A stretch of DNA of 64,000 bases from JAFAHS01 sp046728175 (lineage in GTDB: Bacteria; Desulfobacterota; Binatia; Binatales; Binataceae), in contig JBKPEA010000050.1 of NCBI GenBank assembly GCA_046728175.1, positions 6,312-70,311 of the forward strand. The letters run 5' to 3'. Position numbers and translations under genes: made by a program. Position 1 is the stretch's first letter. Each line of letters begins with the position of its first letter. Below the pieces are notes generated by a model, which ran no database searches, had not been told where the DNA came from, and saw nothing but the letters and a program-made list of their open reading frames with translations. Of this stretch, positions 7,632 through 16,149 are shown piece after piece.

Positions 7632-8681
7632 TATGGCATCTCTGGTTTCCTTCCTGCGGATCTCGCCAGCACAAGCTGTAGATCAGCTCATTTTTGGCGG
7701 GAACAACGTCTTTCAGCTCGACCATGTCAAATCAGGCGACCGCTAACGCGTGATACGTGCGTTGGAACCGAACCCAACTGTTTAATTGGGCAACCGCCGG
7801 CACTTGAGCAGGCACCCCCGTGGCCCGCGGACTGGGATGCCCTAGTTTTTCCGGGCCTGGCGCCGGGCACCATCATTACGCCCACCCCCGGCGGCGCTCC
7901 CTTTGCCGGAACCTTTACCTTGCCTTGGGGCGGGTTCGGTGCTTTCAGCGGCATTTTTTAGGAGCACCTAGTAGACTTAACTTCCACGATCCTGAAGCAG
8001 GGAACAAAAACAGCAATGACGTGTCGACCTGGGTCGTTGCACTCAGAATAGTCCACCGAAAGATGCTTTTGTCGGCGCCGATCGCAACTTATGTGGGTCC
8101 CCCTAACACCAACCACGCCGAACACGAACTTCTTTACCACGGAGCCATCCGCTTCTCCCCGAATGGTTCTGAAACGGAGGGCATCTGGCTTTTTAAGCAA
8201 AATGTCCAGTCTGCACGGGCGGGCCAAATGCCGGCAAAGCGCTATGCGGTAAGGACGGAGTGACGCTCGCACAGCACCAAGTGGGTGACGCCTTTCCGTT
8301 CATAACTTTCGGGGGAAGCGGTTTTGCGAACATCCAGGTCGCTTCTTGGCAAGGCGCCAACGGCCCGGCAGGCAATCTGGGCGCCGTTCCCGGTACATCA
8401 CGTTGTGTCCGGCCGCCAATGACGATGCGTGCGCCGTGACAAACGAGTCCTCGCCGATCACCTTGGGCGCGCCGGGCGGCGTTCAAGCACCCGGCAGCGG
8501 GTTCAACGTGGCCGGAGCAAACTTCGCCGGATTCCCCAACGGCGCAGTCCCGGCGTTGCAATTCGAGGAGGGCGGGATTGACCTCAACACGATTTTCAAT
8601 GGTCCCCCACCCTGTTTCAAATCGTGCATGCACGGACCGCCGCAGGCGCGGCAGACCATGAACCTCCGGTCGGTAAGATGA
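7632..8681 (+). pseudogene. Decayed gene for a large exported protein (several frameshifts and stops)
   Basis: No intact gene fits this stretch, but consecutive fragments in changing plus-strand frames read as one degraded secreted protein. It begins with a signal-peptide-like ATG 7632 (VSFLRISPAQAVDQLIFGG). Next come PPWPADWDALVFPG (about 7810-7860), NKNSNDVSTW (about 8000) and LLYHGAIRFSPNGSETEGIW (about 8130-8195). The last blocks are GDAFPFITFGGSGFANIQVA (about 8285-8345), CPAANDDACAVTN and FEEGGIDLNTIF ending near 8681. The order matches, from memory, large extracellular proteins carrying WDxxF, YFGxDRFxxNGD-IGFWFF and FEGGINLT-CF blocks. At least four frame changes are needed. It holds no other gene that I can support. 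Confidence 0.6.
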
Positions 8682-8687
8682 CCGAGT

Positions 8688-10118
8688 CTAGACTCCTGCC
8701 AGTTTGCGCGCGTAGGCGGCGACCGTCTTGAAGTCGTATTCGCGATAGGCCTGCAGCTTCTCTGCCTCGAATCCGCCCTCCGCGTGCACTGCGAGAACTT
8801 CCTGGTATCCGCCGTACTCCGAAGAGGTCAGGTCGCTGATCAAGTTCAGCAACCGCAGCCGCTTTTCCGCGTCGAAGCCCTTCGCGCCACCCATATACTT
8901 GAGCACGTAGTCGCGGGTCGCTTCGCTCTTCAAATCTTCTTCGCCCGGCGCAGTCACCAGCAGTCCGCCGGCGAGGTCCTGCACGATCTGCACCCCCTGA
9001 TGGTAGTTGTGCGCGAAGTGATATTTCGCGACGTTGGTCAGCAGCGTATTCGGCACCGCGATTCCGTCTTCGAGCGTGCAGGTGCGCGCAGCATGTTCGA
9101 TCAGCCCGCGCACCGTGGTGTGATATGCGGCCAGATGGGTGAGCTTGTCGCGCACGTGTCCGGCACGGGAAATTCCATTGGCCTCCGCGATCGCCGCTCC
9201 GGCACCCGCGAGCAGCTCCAGCAACGGCAGCTTGTATGACACCGCGGTGAAACGATGAAAGCGGACGAAGGTCAGCGCGAGCAGGCCCGCGAAGTCGATC
9301 TCGCCATTCAGGAAAATTCTCTCCTTCGGCACAAACACGTCATCGAAGACCGTGAGCGTCTCCATCATCTTGTGCCGCGCGCTGATCGGATGCTCGAACG
9401 GATTCTTCTTGCTCGACCCATGCGGACTCGCGATCATCTTCAAGCCCGGTGTATTCATGGGCAGCGCGAACCCGATCGCATAGGCCTTGTCCTCGGGACG
9501 CATCGCTCGCGTCGGCAGAACGATCACTTCGTTGGTGTTGGTCGAAACCGAGGTGTGAACCTTGGCGCCCCTGACCACCACACCGTCGGGCCGCTCCTCC
9601 ACCACGCGCACGTAGTAGTCGGGATGATCCTGCTGCGTGGGGCCCAGCGAGCGGTCCCCCTTGACGTCGGTTTGCGCGACGGCGACCGCCAGATCGTTGT
9701 CACGGCAATGGCGATAGAACTTGTGAATGCGCTCGCGGTACTCGGGTTTGCCCGCGGCCGCCATGCGCTCTCCGATGATGTGCAGCGCCAGGAGCGCATC
9801 GGTGCCGATCTCCTTGATCAGCACTACCAGCGTGGCGCCCTCCCGGGTCGCAGCGGCGATGAGTGCGCTGCGCTTTAGCAGATCGTCGCCGTTCCTGGGA
9901 AGGTGATAGTAACGGCTGTATTCGTCGGCGCCTTCCTTGACCACCGCCAGCTCCCGGTACTGCGGGTCCTCGGCCATCCGGTAGTCAAGCGCGGCGTGTT
10001 CGACCGCTATTCCGATAACCGGATGCGCCGTGACATCCGCCACTTTGTCGCCGCGAAAAAATACCGCACGCCCGTCGCGCAACGATGCCTTGTATTGCTC
10101 AGCCGTTCGTAGTCCCAT
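8688..10118 (-). CDS. 4-hydroxyphenylacetate 3-hydroxylase / 4-hydroxybutyryl-CoA dehydratase family protein
   Basis: A 476-residue protein of the HpaB/AbfD fold (acyl-CoA-dehydrogenase-like flavoprotein). Typical segments are DPQYRELAVV, ASPHGSSKKNPFEHPISARH and NYHQGVQIVQDLAGG. HpaB members hydroxylate phenols with FADH2 from a partner reductase; AbfD members dehydrate 4-hydroxybutyryl-CoA with a 4Fe-4S cluster. Only two cysteines are visible (YRHCRDN and ARTCTLE), not the AbfD cluster ligands, so a monooxygenase-type role is favoured. Two flavin reductases that could act as partners lie far away (44799-45906). It is divergent from the SDR at 10301. Confidence 0.8.
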   Translation of the reverse strand: MGLRTAEQYKASLRDGRAVFFRGDKVADVTAHPVIGIAVEHAALDYRMAEDPQYRELAVVKEGADEYSRYYHLPRNGDDLLKRSALIAAATREGATLVVLIKEIGTDALLALHIIGERMAAAGKPEYRERIHKFYRHCRDNDLAVAVAQTDVKGDRSLGPTQQDHPDYYVRVVEERPDGVVVRGAKVHTSVSTNTNEVIVLPTRAMRPEDKAYAIGFALPMNTPGLKMIASPHGSSKKNPFEHPISARHKMMETLTVFDDVFVPKERIFLNGEIDFAGLLALTFVRFHRFTAVSYKLPLLELLAGAGAAIAEANGISRAGHVRDKLTHLAAYHTTVRGLIEHAARTCTLEDGIAVPNTLLTNVAKYHFAHNYHQGVQIVQDLAGGLLVTAPGEEDLKSEATRDYVLKYMGGAKGFDAEKRLRLLNLISDLTSSEYGGYQEVLAVHAEGGFEAEKLQAYREYDFKTVAAYARKLAGV

Positions 10119-10151
10119 GGCGAATAATCCTTTCCCGATGCTGGCCGCAGA

Positions 10152-10176
10152 CTAGGACACCTAACCACAAAGACAC
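10152..10176. repeat. Short A/C-rich direct repeat in the divergent intergenic region
   Basis: The intergenic DNA holds cacaaagacaccaagacac followed by a further caag, that is, tandem copies of ACACCAAG preceded by ACAAAG. Strings of this kind recur, from memory, in non-coding DNA of several environmental bacterial lineages. Only this single instance is seen in the window, so its identity as a dispersed repeat is inferred. Confidence 0.35.
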
Positions 10177-10300
10177 CAAGACACCAAGAAGAGTTGCGAT
10201 CCGGTTTTGCAGCGGCCATCGGGTTGCGGCCGGTGGTTTATCTGGCCTGAATCCGGGTAAGCTGCGAACTCCGAGAATTTCCGCTCCCTGGAGACGGGCG

Positions 10301-11077
10301 ATGTCCGACACGAAGATGTTCGATCTGAGCGGCAAGGTCGCGGTCGTGACCGGCGGCAATGGCGGGATAGGACACGGCATCGCACGCGGGCTTGCGACCG
10401 CAGGCGCGAAAGTCGCCATCTTGGCACGCAACGAACAGCGCAATCGTGATACGCTCGCCGAGCTCCGCGCGCTGGGCAACCAGGCCATGGCGCTCAAACT
10501 CGACGTCTCGCGGCGCGCGGACCTCAAGCCCGCACTTGTGTCTATCGAGCGCGAGCTCGGCCCGGTCGATATCCTGGTCAACAATGCTGCGTTCGCGGTG
10601 CTGAAGAGCCTGCTCGAGCACACCGAGGAGGATTGGGACTCGGTCATCGAGACCGACCTCACCGCGTGCTTTTTGCTGGCGAAGTATGCAGCGCAATCGA
10701 TGGTCCAGCGTCGCGCCGGCAAGATCATCAACGTTGCCAGCGTGGGCGGCTACAAGGGCACGCCCATCTACCCCTCATACGGAGTCAGCAAGGGCGGCCT
10801 TCTGCAGCTGACGCGATGCCTAGCGATCGAACTTGCGCCTTACAATATTCAGGTGAACTCGCTCGCCCCCGGCTGGACCACCACCGACATGACCGACTGG
10901 ATTCGCAATGATCCGCAATACGCCGCGGTGAAACAAGAAATGATTACCCGCACGCCGGCCGGTCGGTTCGCCGAGCCCGAAGAGATGGCCGGCGCCGCGG
11001 TGTTCCTGGCCTCGCATGCATCGGACTTCGTGACCGGCGCCGACATCATAGTCGACGGTGGATTTTTCATAAGATAA
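10301..11077 (+). CDS. SDR-family oxidoreductase (first of a tandem pair)
   Basis: A 258-residue short-chain dehydrogenase with TGGNGGIG (17-24) for NAD(P) binding, NNAA in place of the usual NNAG, and YGVSK as the catalytic Tyr-x3-Lys. The C-terminal block TRTPAGRFAEPEEMAGAAVF is nearly the same as in the next gene, showing a tandem duplication. ATG 10301 is chosen because the longer reading frame from 10085 runs through the HpaB-family gene and non-coding repeat DNA. Related SDRs act as 3-oxoacyl-ACP reductases, gluconate 5-dehydrogenases or sugar-alcohol dehydrogenases. The substrate is unknown. It starts 74 bases before its paralogue. Confidence 0.88.
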   Translation: MSDTKMFDLSGKVAVVTGGNGGIGHGIARGLATAGAKVAILARNEQRNRDTLAELRALGNQAMALKLDVSRRADLKPALVSIERELGPVDILVNNAAFAVLKSLLEHTEEDWDSVIETDLTACFLLAKYAAQSMVQRRAGKIINVASVGGYKGTPIYPSYGVSKGGLLQLTRCLAIELAPYNIQVNSLAPGWTTTDMTDWIRNDPQYAAVKQEMITRTPAGRFAEPEEMAGAAVFLASHASDFVTGADIIVDGGFFIR

Positions 11078-11151
11078 AGAAACAGGATTCCGCAGACTCG
11101 TCCCTTCAAGTTCACGGCGAAGCCTGGCCCAGAGAGCTAAAGGAGTTTTGG

Positions 11152-11916
11152 ATGGCTGCACCGAAGATGTTCGACCTGGCCGGCAACGTGGCCGTGGTGA
11201 CGGGCGGCAACGGTGGGATCGGCCGGGGCATCGCGCTGGGCTTCGCCGAGGCCGGCGCGGCGGTCGCGATTCTTGCGCGCAACGAGGAAAAAAATCGCTC
11301 GGTCCTGGCGGAACTGGAACGGCTTGGCGCCAGGGCGGTTTCAATTCGTCTCGATGTCACGGAACGCGCGGAGCTGGAACCCGCGATGGCGGAGATCGAA
11401 CGCGCGCTTGGCCCGATTTCGATACTGGTCAACAACGCAGGCATCTCGATTCAGAAGAGCGCCGCGAAGCACGACCCGGATTCGTGGGATCGCGTGATCG
11501 AGACCAACCTCAACTCCTGCTTCTTCCTTGCGCAAATCGCGGCGCGCTCGATGATTCCGCACAAGCGCGGCAAGATTATCAACATCGCCAGCGAGTATTC
11601 ACACTTCGGCAGCGGTGCGGTGATTTCCTATTCCGCCGCCAAGGGCGGATTGGTCCAGCTGACCAAATCGCTGGCCATCGACTGGGCTCGTTACAACATC
11701 CAGGTAAATGCGATCGTCCCCGGGTGGATCAAGACCGACATGACCGCGCCCGCACAATCGGGTCCTTTCTACGATGAAATAATTACGCGAACGCCCGCGG
11801 GCCGGTTCGGCGAGCCCGAGGAAATGGCTGGCACCGCAATCTTTCTCGCTTCACATGCGTCCGACTTCGTGACCGGGGCAGTGATCAACGCGGACGGCGG
11901 CTTCGCGATCAGATAG
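11152..11916 (+). CDS. SDR-family oxidoreductase (second of a tandem pair)
   Basis: A 254-residue paralogue of the preceding gene with TGGNGGIG, the regular NNAG motif and YSAAK at the active site. The C-terminus TRTPAGRFGEPEEMAGTAIF and SHASDFVTGA mirror its neighbour. AAAGGAGTTTTGG in front of ATG 11152 is a good ribosome-binding site. The conserved pair suggests two related steps or two subunits of one mixed oligomer, which is inference. There is no signal peptide; it is a cytoplasmic NAD(P)-dependent oxidoreductase of unknown substrate. Confidence 0.88.
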   Translation: MAAPKMFDLAGNVAVVTGGNGGIGRGIALGFAEAGAAVAILARNEEKNRSVLAELERLGARAVSIRLDVTERAELEPAMAEIERALGPISILVNNAGISIQKSAAKHDPDSWDRVIETNLNSCFFLAQIAARSMIPHKRGKIINIASEYSHFGSGAVISYSAAKGGLVQLTKSLAIDWARYNIQVNAIVPGWIKTDMTAPAQSGPFYDEIITRTPAGRFGEPEEMAGTAIFLASHASDFVTGAVINADGGFAIR

Positions 11917-12252
11917 GCATCATCCCCAGTCCGTCGGTTGGGGTGTAAGCGAGCGGCAGCTTGCTCACAATATAGGTCACGGTCATCAGGCCGAAAATAA
12001 GTCTTGGGATTTTATCAAGCGGAGTGCCTGCGCGAACCACCTCGCCTCGCTGATTGCTTGTCCGCGGCGAACCGCCTTATCCAAGGAACCGGGCAGCCTT
12101 GCGCTTGACCGAGATTTCGTTTGTTGAGACTACCGGTCGTTGCCGGTGAGCCCACACACCATCTCCGGACGCGCGTTTGCCACTGCGGCGCTGGGGCGAT
12201 AGCGTCGCCCTGATTCAGCGGAGATAGCCCCGAATCGAAGGAGCAAGGGGAG
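11917..12252. other. Intergenic stretch with a possible C-terminal gene remnant on the minus strand
   Basis: These 336 bases hold no complete gene. On the minus strand, codons from 12076 down to a TGA at 11909-11911 read as an unbroken, protein-like segment (GEVVRAGTPLDKIPRLIFGL, then an LPLAYTPTDGLGMM tail) with no start codon beyond an internal ATG. It could be the tail of a deleted gene; I cannot name it. The rest shows nothing recognisable. Confidence 0.25.
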
Positions 12253-13447
12253 ATGGACCTGTCAATAAATAACGTCCGACTGTTCGACGGTTCAGCGGTG
12301 AGGGAAGGACGCTGCAGCGTCGGAATCGTCGGAAACAAAATCACCTCCGTTGGATCAGCGACGGTGCACGCGAACCGGGAGATTGACGCGGGGGGGAAGG
12401 TTTCTCATGCCCGGGCTCATCGATTGCCACATCCATCTGCTCAATATGTGGACGGCGACAGATGAGAAGACGATGGCCGCCGACATCGAGCACGAAATGC
12501 CGAAGCGCCTTGAAGACTTTCTTGCGGCCGGCGTCACCACCGTAAAATCGGTTGGCGATTCCGAAGATGACATCCTAAGGGTGCGGGCCATGCTTACCAG
12601 TGGTGAACTCCGTGGCCCCCGATTATTCGCAACCGGAGCTGCGTTCGCGGCTCCCGGCAGTCATCCTGCGACAACCATTTTTGGCCGGAATCCGTGGATT
12701 CGCCGCCGCTCAACGATCGAGTCCGATTCGTCGTCCGTAGCGCGAGATGCGGTGCGGCGCTTGGCCGAGAAGAAGGTGGATGCAATCAAGATCGTTCATC
12801 AGGGCGGGTGCAAGCACGGAGAACCATATTTTTTTAGGGCGGAAGCGCTGGGCATCAACGTCCAGATCCACAGACTCGAGCGTGAAGTTCTCAACGCGAT
12901 CGTAGATGAGGCACATAAGCATGGACTGAAAGCGACGGTTCATACCTTCGATCAGGAGGCCGCCACCGAGGCGCTCGAAGCCGGAGCCGACGGTCTCGAG
13001 CATGGAATCATGGACCATGAGCTAGATGGTGCCCGCGCGATCGAGTTGTTGCTACGAAATCGTGCCTCCTACGTACCAACGCTTTGGTTGCTTACCTTTG
13101 AGGAGAATGCTGCCGCGACGAGATATGCCAATCTGAAGCGGATCGCAGACGCAGGCGTTCGAGTGGTACTCGGGAGCGATACCTTCTGCGGCTACGGTAA
13201 GTTCGGAGAAAACACCATCATCGAAGCGGAGCGTACGTCAGCCGCGGGAATCGCTCCGGAAAAGGTGCTCAGAATGGCGACCAAAGACGCTGCCGAGCAT
13301 CTCGGCACAGATGCTCTTGGTACGATCGCGACCGGGAAACTTGCGGACCTGCTTCTGCTTGATGCCGACCCGACGGCAGACATCACCGCTCTACGCAAAG
13401 TTGCCATGGTTGTGAAGGACGGGGCAATTTTGATCGATAAGATGTAA
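12253..13447 (+). pseudogene. Amidohydrolase (imidazolonepropionase/prolidase-like), frameshifted at a G run
   Basis: Two overlapping frames make one metal-dependent amidohydrolase. Frame 1 from ATG 12253 gives the N-terminal beta sandwich (NNVRLFDGSAV), then breaks at seven Gs (12390-12396). Frame 2 continues with RFLMPGLIDCHIHLLN and runs to 13447. Removing one G gives about 397 residues, normal for the family. The metal-site motifs are present: DCHIH, the likely carboxylated Lys in DAIKIVH, VHTFD, LEHG and GSDTF. The break may be a true mutation or a homopolymer reading error. If functional it would hydrolyse a cyclic amide or dipeptide. The start lies after an AAGGAGCAAGGGGAG-like site. 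Confidence 0.75.
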
Positions 13448-13485
13448 CCCCTTCGCGCAGCGGTCGAACTTGAGGCTTAACTTCG

Positions 13486-13513
13486 AAGCGCGACGCGCGT
13501 CAGCTTTTCTTCT
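13486..13513 (+). terminator. Terminator-like hairpin with T-rich tail after the amidohydrolase
   Basis: AAGC (13486-13489) and GAC pair with GTC and GCTT (13503-13506) around a GCGC loop, followed by ttttcttct. This fits an intrinsic terminator for the plus-strand amidohydrolase and overlaps the end of the convergent SDR gene. The stem is short and has a small internal bulge. Confidence 0.35.
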
Positions 13514-14327
13514 GCTCGTCGAAGGTCGCGTCGATGCGCTGAAAGCGGCGCCGGATGAGGTCGCGGCTGTCGTCGTGCGGCAGGATGTAGAGCCGATTAG
13601 CCAGGATCGCCTCGACAACGACCGTCGCGACGTCCTCGGGCTTCATCACCTCGCCCGCCATCACGATGTTGCTCGAGGCCTCGGGCTGGCGGCGAGGCGA
13701 GGCTGCTGCACCGCCGAAATCGGCCGTGCGATTTCGTTCCGAAGTTCCGATGTTGGTATCGACTCGTAGTGGACAGAGTACCGACACGCCTATGTTATGC
13801 TGCCGCACCTCGCGCCGGAGCGTCTCGGCGAGCGCGACCACGCCGTACTTCGCGACCGAATACACGCCGAGGCCTTCAGTCGGCACCAGTCCCGCAATCG
13901 ACGAAGTGAATAGGATCTGTCCGCCCTGCTTCTGCTCAATCATACGCGGCAGAAATGCCTCGACGCCGTGAATCGGTCCCCACAGGTCAACCTTGATGAT
14001 CCATTCCCAATCGGAATGTTTCATGTTGACCATATGGCCGTCGAGCGCGACGCCCGCGTTGTTGAACAAGATGTGGACCGCGCCCATTTTCGAGAATGCC
14101 TGCTGAGCGAGGTTCTGCACGGACGCGAGATCGGCGACGTCGCACACGACACCCTCGGCCTTCGCGCCCGAGGATGACAACTCGGCAACGGCTTTGTTGA
14201 GCGCGGACGCTTCGATATCCGCGATGACAAGCTTCGCACCTTTGGCGGCAAGCGCTCTGGCTGTGGCAAATCCAATACCGCTGGCGCCTCCGGTGATGAC
14301 CGCAACTTTTCCGCTGGTGGTATCCAT
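13500..14327 (-). CDS. SDR-family oxidoreductase
   Basis: A 275-residue short-chain dehydrogenase with TGGASGIG near the N-terminus, NNAG, and YSVAK as the active site, ending in a charged extension (RRRFQRIDATFDEQKKS). The N-terminal half resembles 3-oxoacyl-ACP reductases; the longer C-terminal part with an inserted Gly/Ala-rich loop is like SDRs acting on bulky alcohols. ATG 14327 is chosen with AAGGTG just upstream; a GTG two codons earlier is possible. It is convergent with the amidohydrolase. The substrate is unknown. Confidence 0.87.
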   Translation of the reverse strand: MDTTSGKVAVITGGASGIGFATARALAAKGAKLVIADIEASALNKAVAELSSSGAKAEGVVCDVADLASVQNLAQQAFSKMGAVHILFNNAGVALDGHMVNMKHSDWEWIIKVDLWGPIHGVEAFLPRMIEQKQGGQILFTSSIAGLVPTEGLGVYSVAKYGVVALAETLRREVRQHNIGVSVLCPLRVDTNIGTSERNRTADFGGAAASPRRQPEASSNIVMAGEVMKPEDVATVVVEAILANRLYILPHDDSRDLIRRRFQRIDATFDEQKKS

Positions 14328-14472
14328 AGTCACCTTATTCGGTAATCCTGCTTTGCGGATGCTTCTCGTCGAGCCGCAGAGCGTCGCCTATGCGAACAAC
14401 CGCCCACGGGACTCTTTCAAAGGCGAATTCTAGTCTCTGCTTTACTCCCAAGGCCAAGACGAAAATCAGTCC

Positions 14473-14500
14473 TCTTCAAGATCTCTTCTTCAAGATCTCT
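14473..14500. repeat. Two perfect tandem copies of a 14-base unit
   Basis: tcttcaagatctct occurs twice head to tail in the 244-base gap between the GFA-like gene and the SDR promoter region. Each copy contains the palindrome AGATCT. It could be a small regulator site or replication slippage. Confidence 0.6.
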
Positions 14501-14571
14501 TCGGCACGACCACTAGTTTGTTGCAAGTTGGTTGAGGCACTGCACGATCAATACTCGGTCGTTGTAAGGCG

Positions 14572-15114
14572 TCACAACGTGTGCATCTCGCTGTTCACAA
14601 CACATCGCCAACGAGATAGATCGGCCAAGACGCATTCTGGACAGTTTTCACCATGCACGTGGGGAGGAAAATGTTCAGCTACAAAGCCGGCCGCACCGAT
14701 TTGAGGTGTGGTTTCGAAGACGGTGACGTCAGTCGGAAGGACCATCCAATGCATCGCCGAGCGCGTCCAAAAATGGGCCGCAGGCTTGATCCAGTTGGGA
14801 TCATCAAATGTTCCTACCTGAATTCCCCGCGAGCCCGGGAAAATTTCCGCTGTCCATGAGACAGTCGTCCCGCAGGTCGAGCAAAACTCTGATTTCAGCC
14901 AGCGGTTACTTTCGTCCGTGCGAAATTCGAAAGTTTTAAGCGCACCATTTTTTATTTGAACCGGCGATTCATCGAGGTACCCTGCAACGCCAAGCGCACT
15001 TCCAGAGCGTTTCTTGCATAAAGTGCAATGACAGACCACAGCTAGATACGGTTCGTCTGTGACGCGGTAACGTACGGGCTCCGCACAGACACCACCCTCG
15101 TGCTCGTCGGCCAC
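14572..15114 (-). CDS. GFA-family (glutathione-dependent formaldehyde-activating-like) zinc protein
   Basis: A 180-residue protein with the GFA zinc fold. CHCTLC (residues about 29-34) supplies the catalytic zinc site and FCSTCG (about 78-83) half of the structural site. The usual N-terminal CxCG is changed here to GGVCAEP, so one structural ligand seems to be missing. Compared with typical members (about 130-140 aa) it has a 40-residue C-terminal extension holding another Cys pair (ENCPEC). Most GFA-family members have no proven formaldehyde activity. GTG 15114 is the start, with GAGGT about 9 bases upstream. Confidence 0.75.
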   Translation of the reverse strand: MADEHEGGVCAEPVRYRVTDEPYLAVVCHCTLCKKRSGSALGVAGYLDESPVQIKNGALKTFEFRTDESNRWLKSEFCSTCGTTVSWTAEIFPGSRGIQVGTFDDPNWIKPAAHFWTRSAMHWMVLPTDVTVFETTPQIGAAGFVAEHFPPHVHGENCPECVLADLSRWRCVVNSEMHTL

Positions 15115-15302
15115 TTTCAGCGACCTCGTGCGATTGCTGGGTTGGAATCAGCTCGCATTGATGGCCTTACCTCCGTGAATCAGGTCGGAACGGCTTCAAG
15201 GATGGTGTCTAAGACCCGGACGAAATTCTAGCATCAGCGGGTTCATTTACCTTTAGTGGTAAACTCACACCATCGCGACCCTGTAGAGGTTACGATGACG
15301 GA

Positions 15303-15917
15303 CTACTTCTGAAGCTGAGAATCCCCGCCAGTGACCGGGGGAGCCAGAAGAGCAGAAGCTGACATTGCCTTCGACGCATGCAGGTTGTCTAGGCCCGTGA
15401 TGTTGCCCACCAGATTCGCGTACTGATTTGGTATCCGAGGCTCGTTCAGGATTCCAAACCTGGAGCCGTCTGGGGAGAACCTCAAGACGGAAGTGCCGAA
15501 TGCGCGCCTGATGGTCAATGTGCTGCCGCTGAATTTGATAAATCCATCTACCGGCGAGCCGCCGGTCACGTGAAATCCTTCGTGCATAAGCCAGTCGGAC
15601 ACCTGGTCGAATTCGGGTTGCGTGACGCCGAAGCGGCTGGCGTATTCCTGTGGGGTCAGCCACCTATGATACTGCGGCGACCCGGGGTCCTGCTGCCCAG
15701 CAAGCAACGCGTTCAGTTGTTCCTGATCGCGGGGCTTGAACCAGATTTGCAGCGGGAGGGTGTGGGTTGCAGGCAGGTCGCCATAGGTCGGGAGCTTCTG
15801 CGCTTCCGCAGAAACCGTACCGCGCAACGGGACCGTTTGAGCGTCGATGTGCGCAGGGGCGGCAATCACGCACATAGCGACCGCAATGGCGCGGAAAATG
15901 AGCTGACCTGCTGTCAT
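15303..15917 (-). CDS. Orphan S53 (sedolisin/kumamolisin) protease propeptide, exported
   Basis: A 204-residue exported protein. Residues 1-27 form a signal peptide (cut near HIDA|Q). The rest matches the pro-kumamolisin activation domain: LPLQIWFKPRDQEQLNALLA, DPGSPQYHRWLTPQEYASRF and FGVTQPEFDQVSDWL. In normal S53 peptidases this domain is followed by about 350 residues with the Ser-Glu-Asp active site. Here the frame stops at 15303 and I see no catalytic domain in the 188 bases before the GFA-like gene. It is either a truncated remnant or a free propeptide-like inhibitor/chaperone. The frame itself is clean. Confidence 0.75.
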   Translation of the reverse strand: MTAGQLIFRAIAVAMCVIAAPAHIDAQTVPLRGTVSAEAQKLPTYGDLPATHTLPLQIWFKPRDQEQLNALLAGQQDPGSPQYHRWLTPQEYASRFGVTQPEFDQVSDWLMHEGFHVTGGSPVDGFIKFSGSTLTIRRAFGTSVLRFSPDGSRFGILNEPRIPNQYANLVGNITGLDNLHASKAMSASALLAPPVTGGDSQLQK

Positions 15918-16149
15918 CCAACTCCCCTTCGCTAAGGTTCCCCAAAGTTCTAGAGAATCAGTCGCCTTGAGCTAAATCCTATTGACTTTACCTTTTCTGT
16001 CTTTACCTAAACTACTCGGGCAGAGTTGGATGACGCTTCCCGACCCCATTGACGAGGGGAAGTCTTTCGATCTCGCGGGTCAAGTTTTGAACCTCGACTG
16101 CCCCGCGACGCTTTAAGCATCCGACGACTATCCGTATCATCCGCAAACC

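Noticed and set aside
15246..15263. TTTACC/GGTAAA inverted repeat
   Set aside because: It is only 6 bp long in an intergenic region with no gene start nearby that would give it a clear role.
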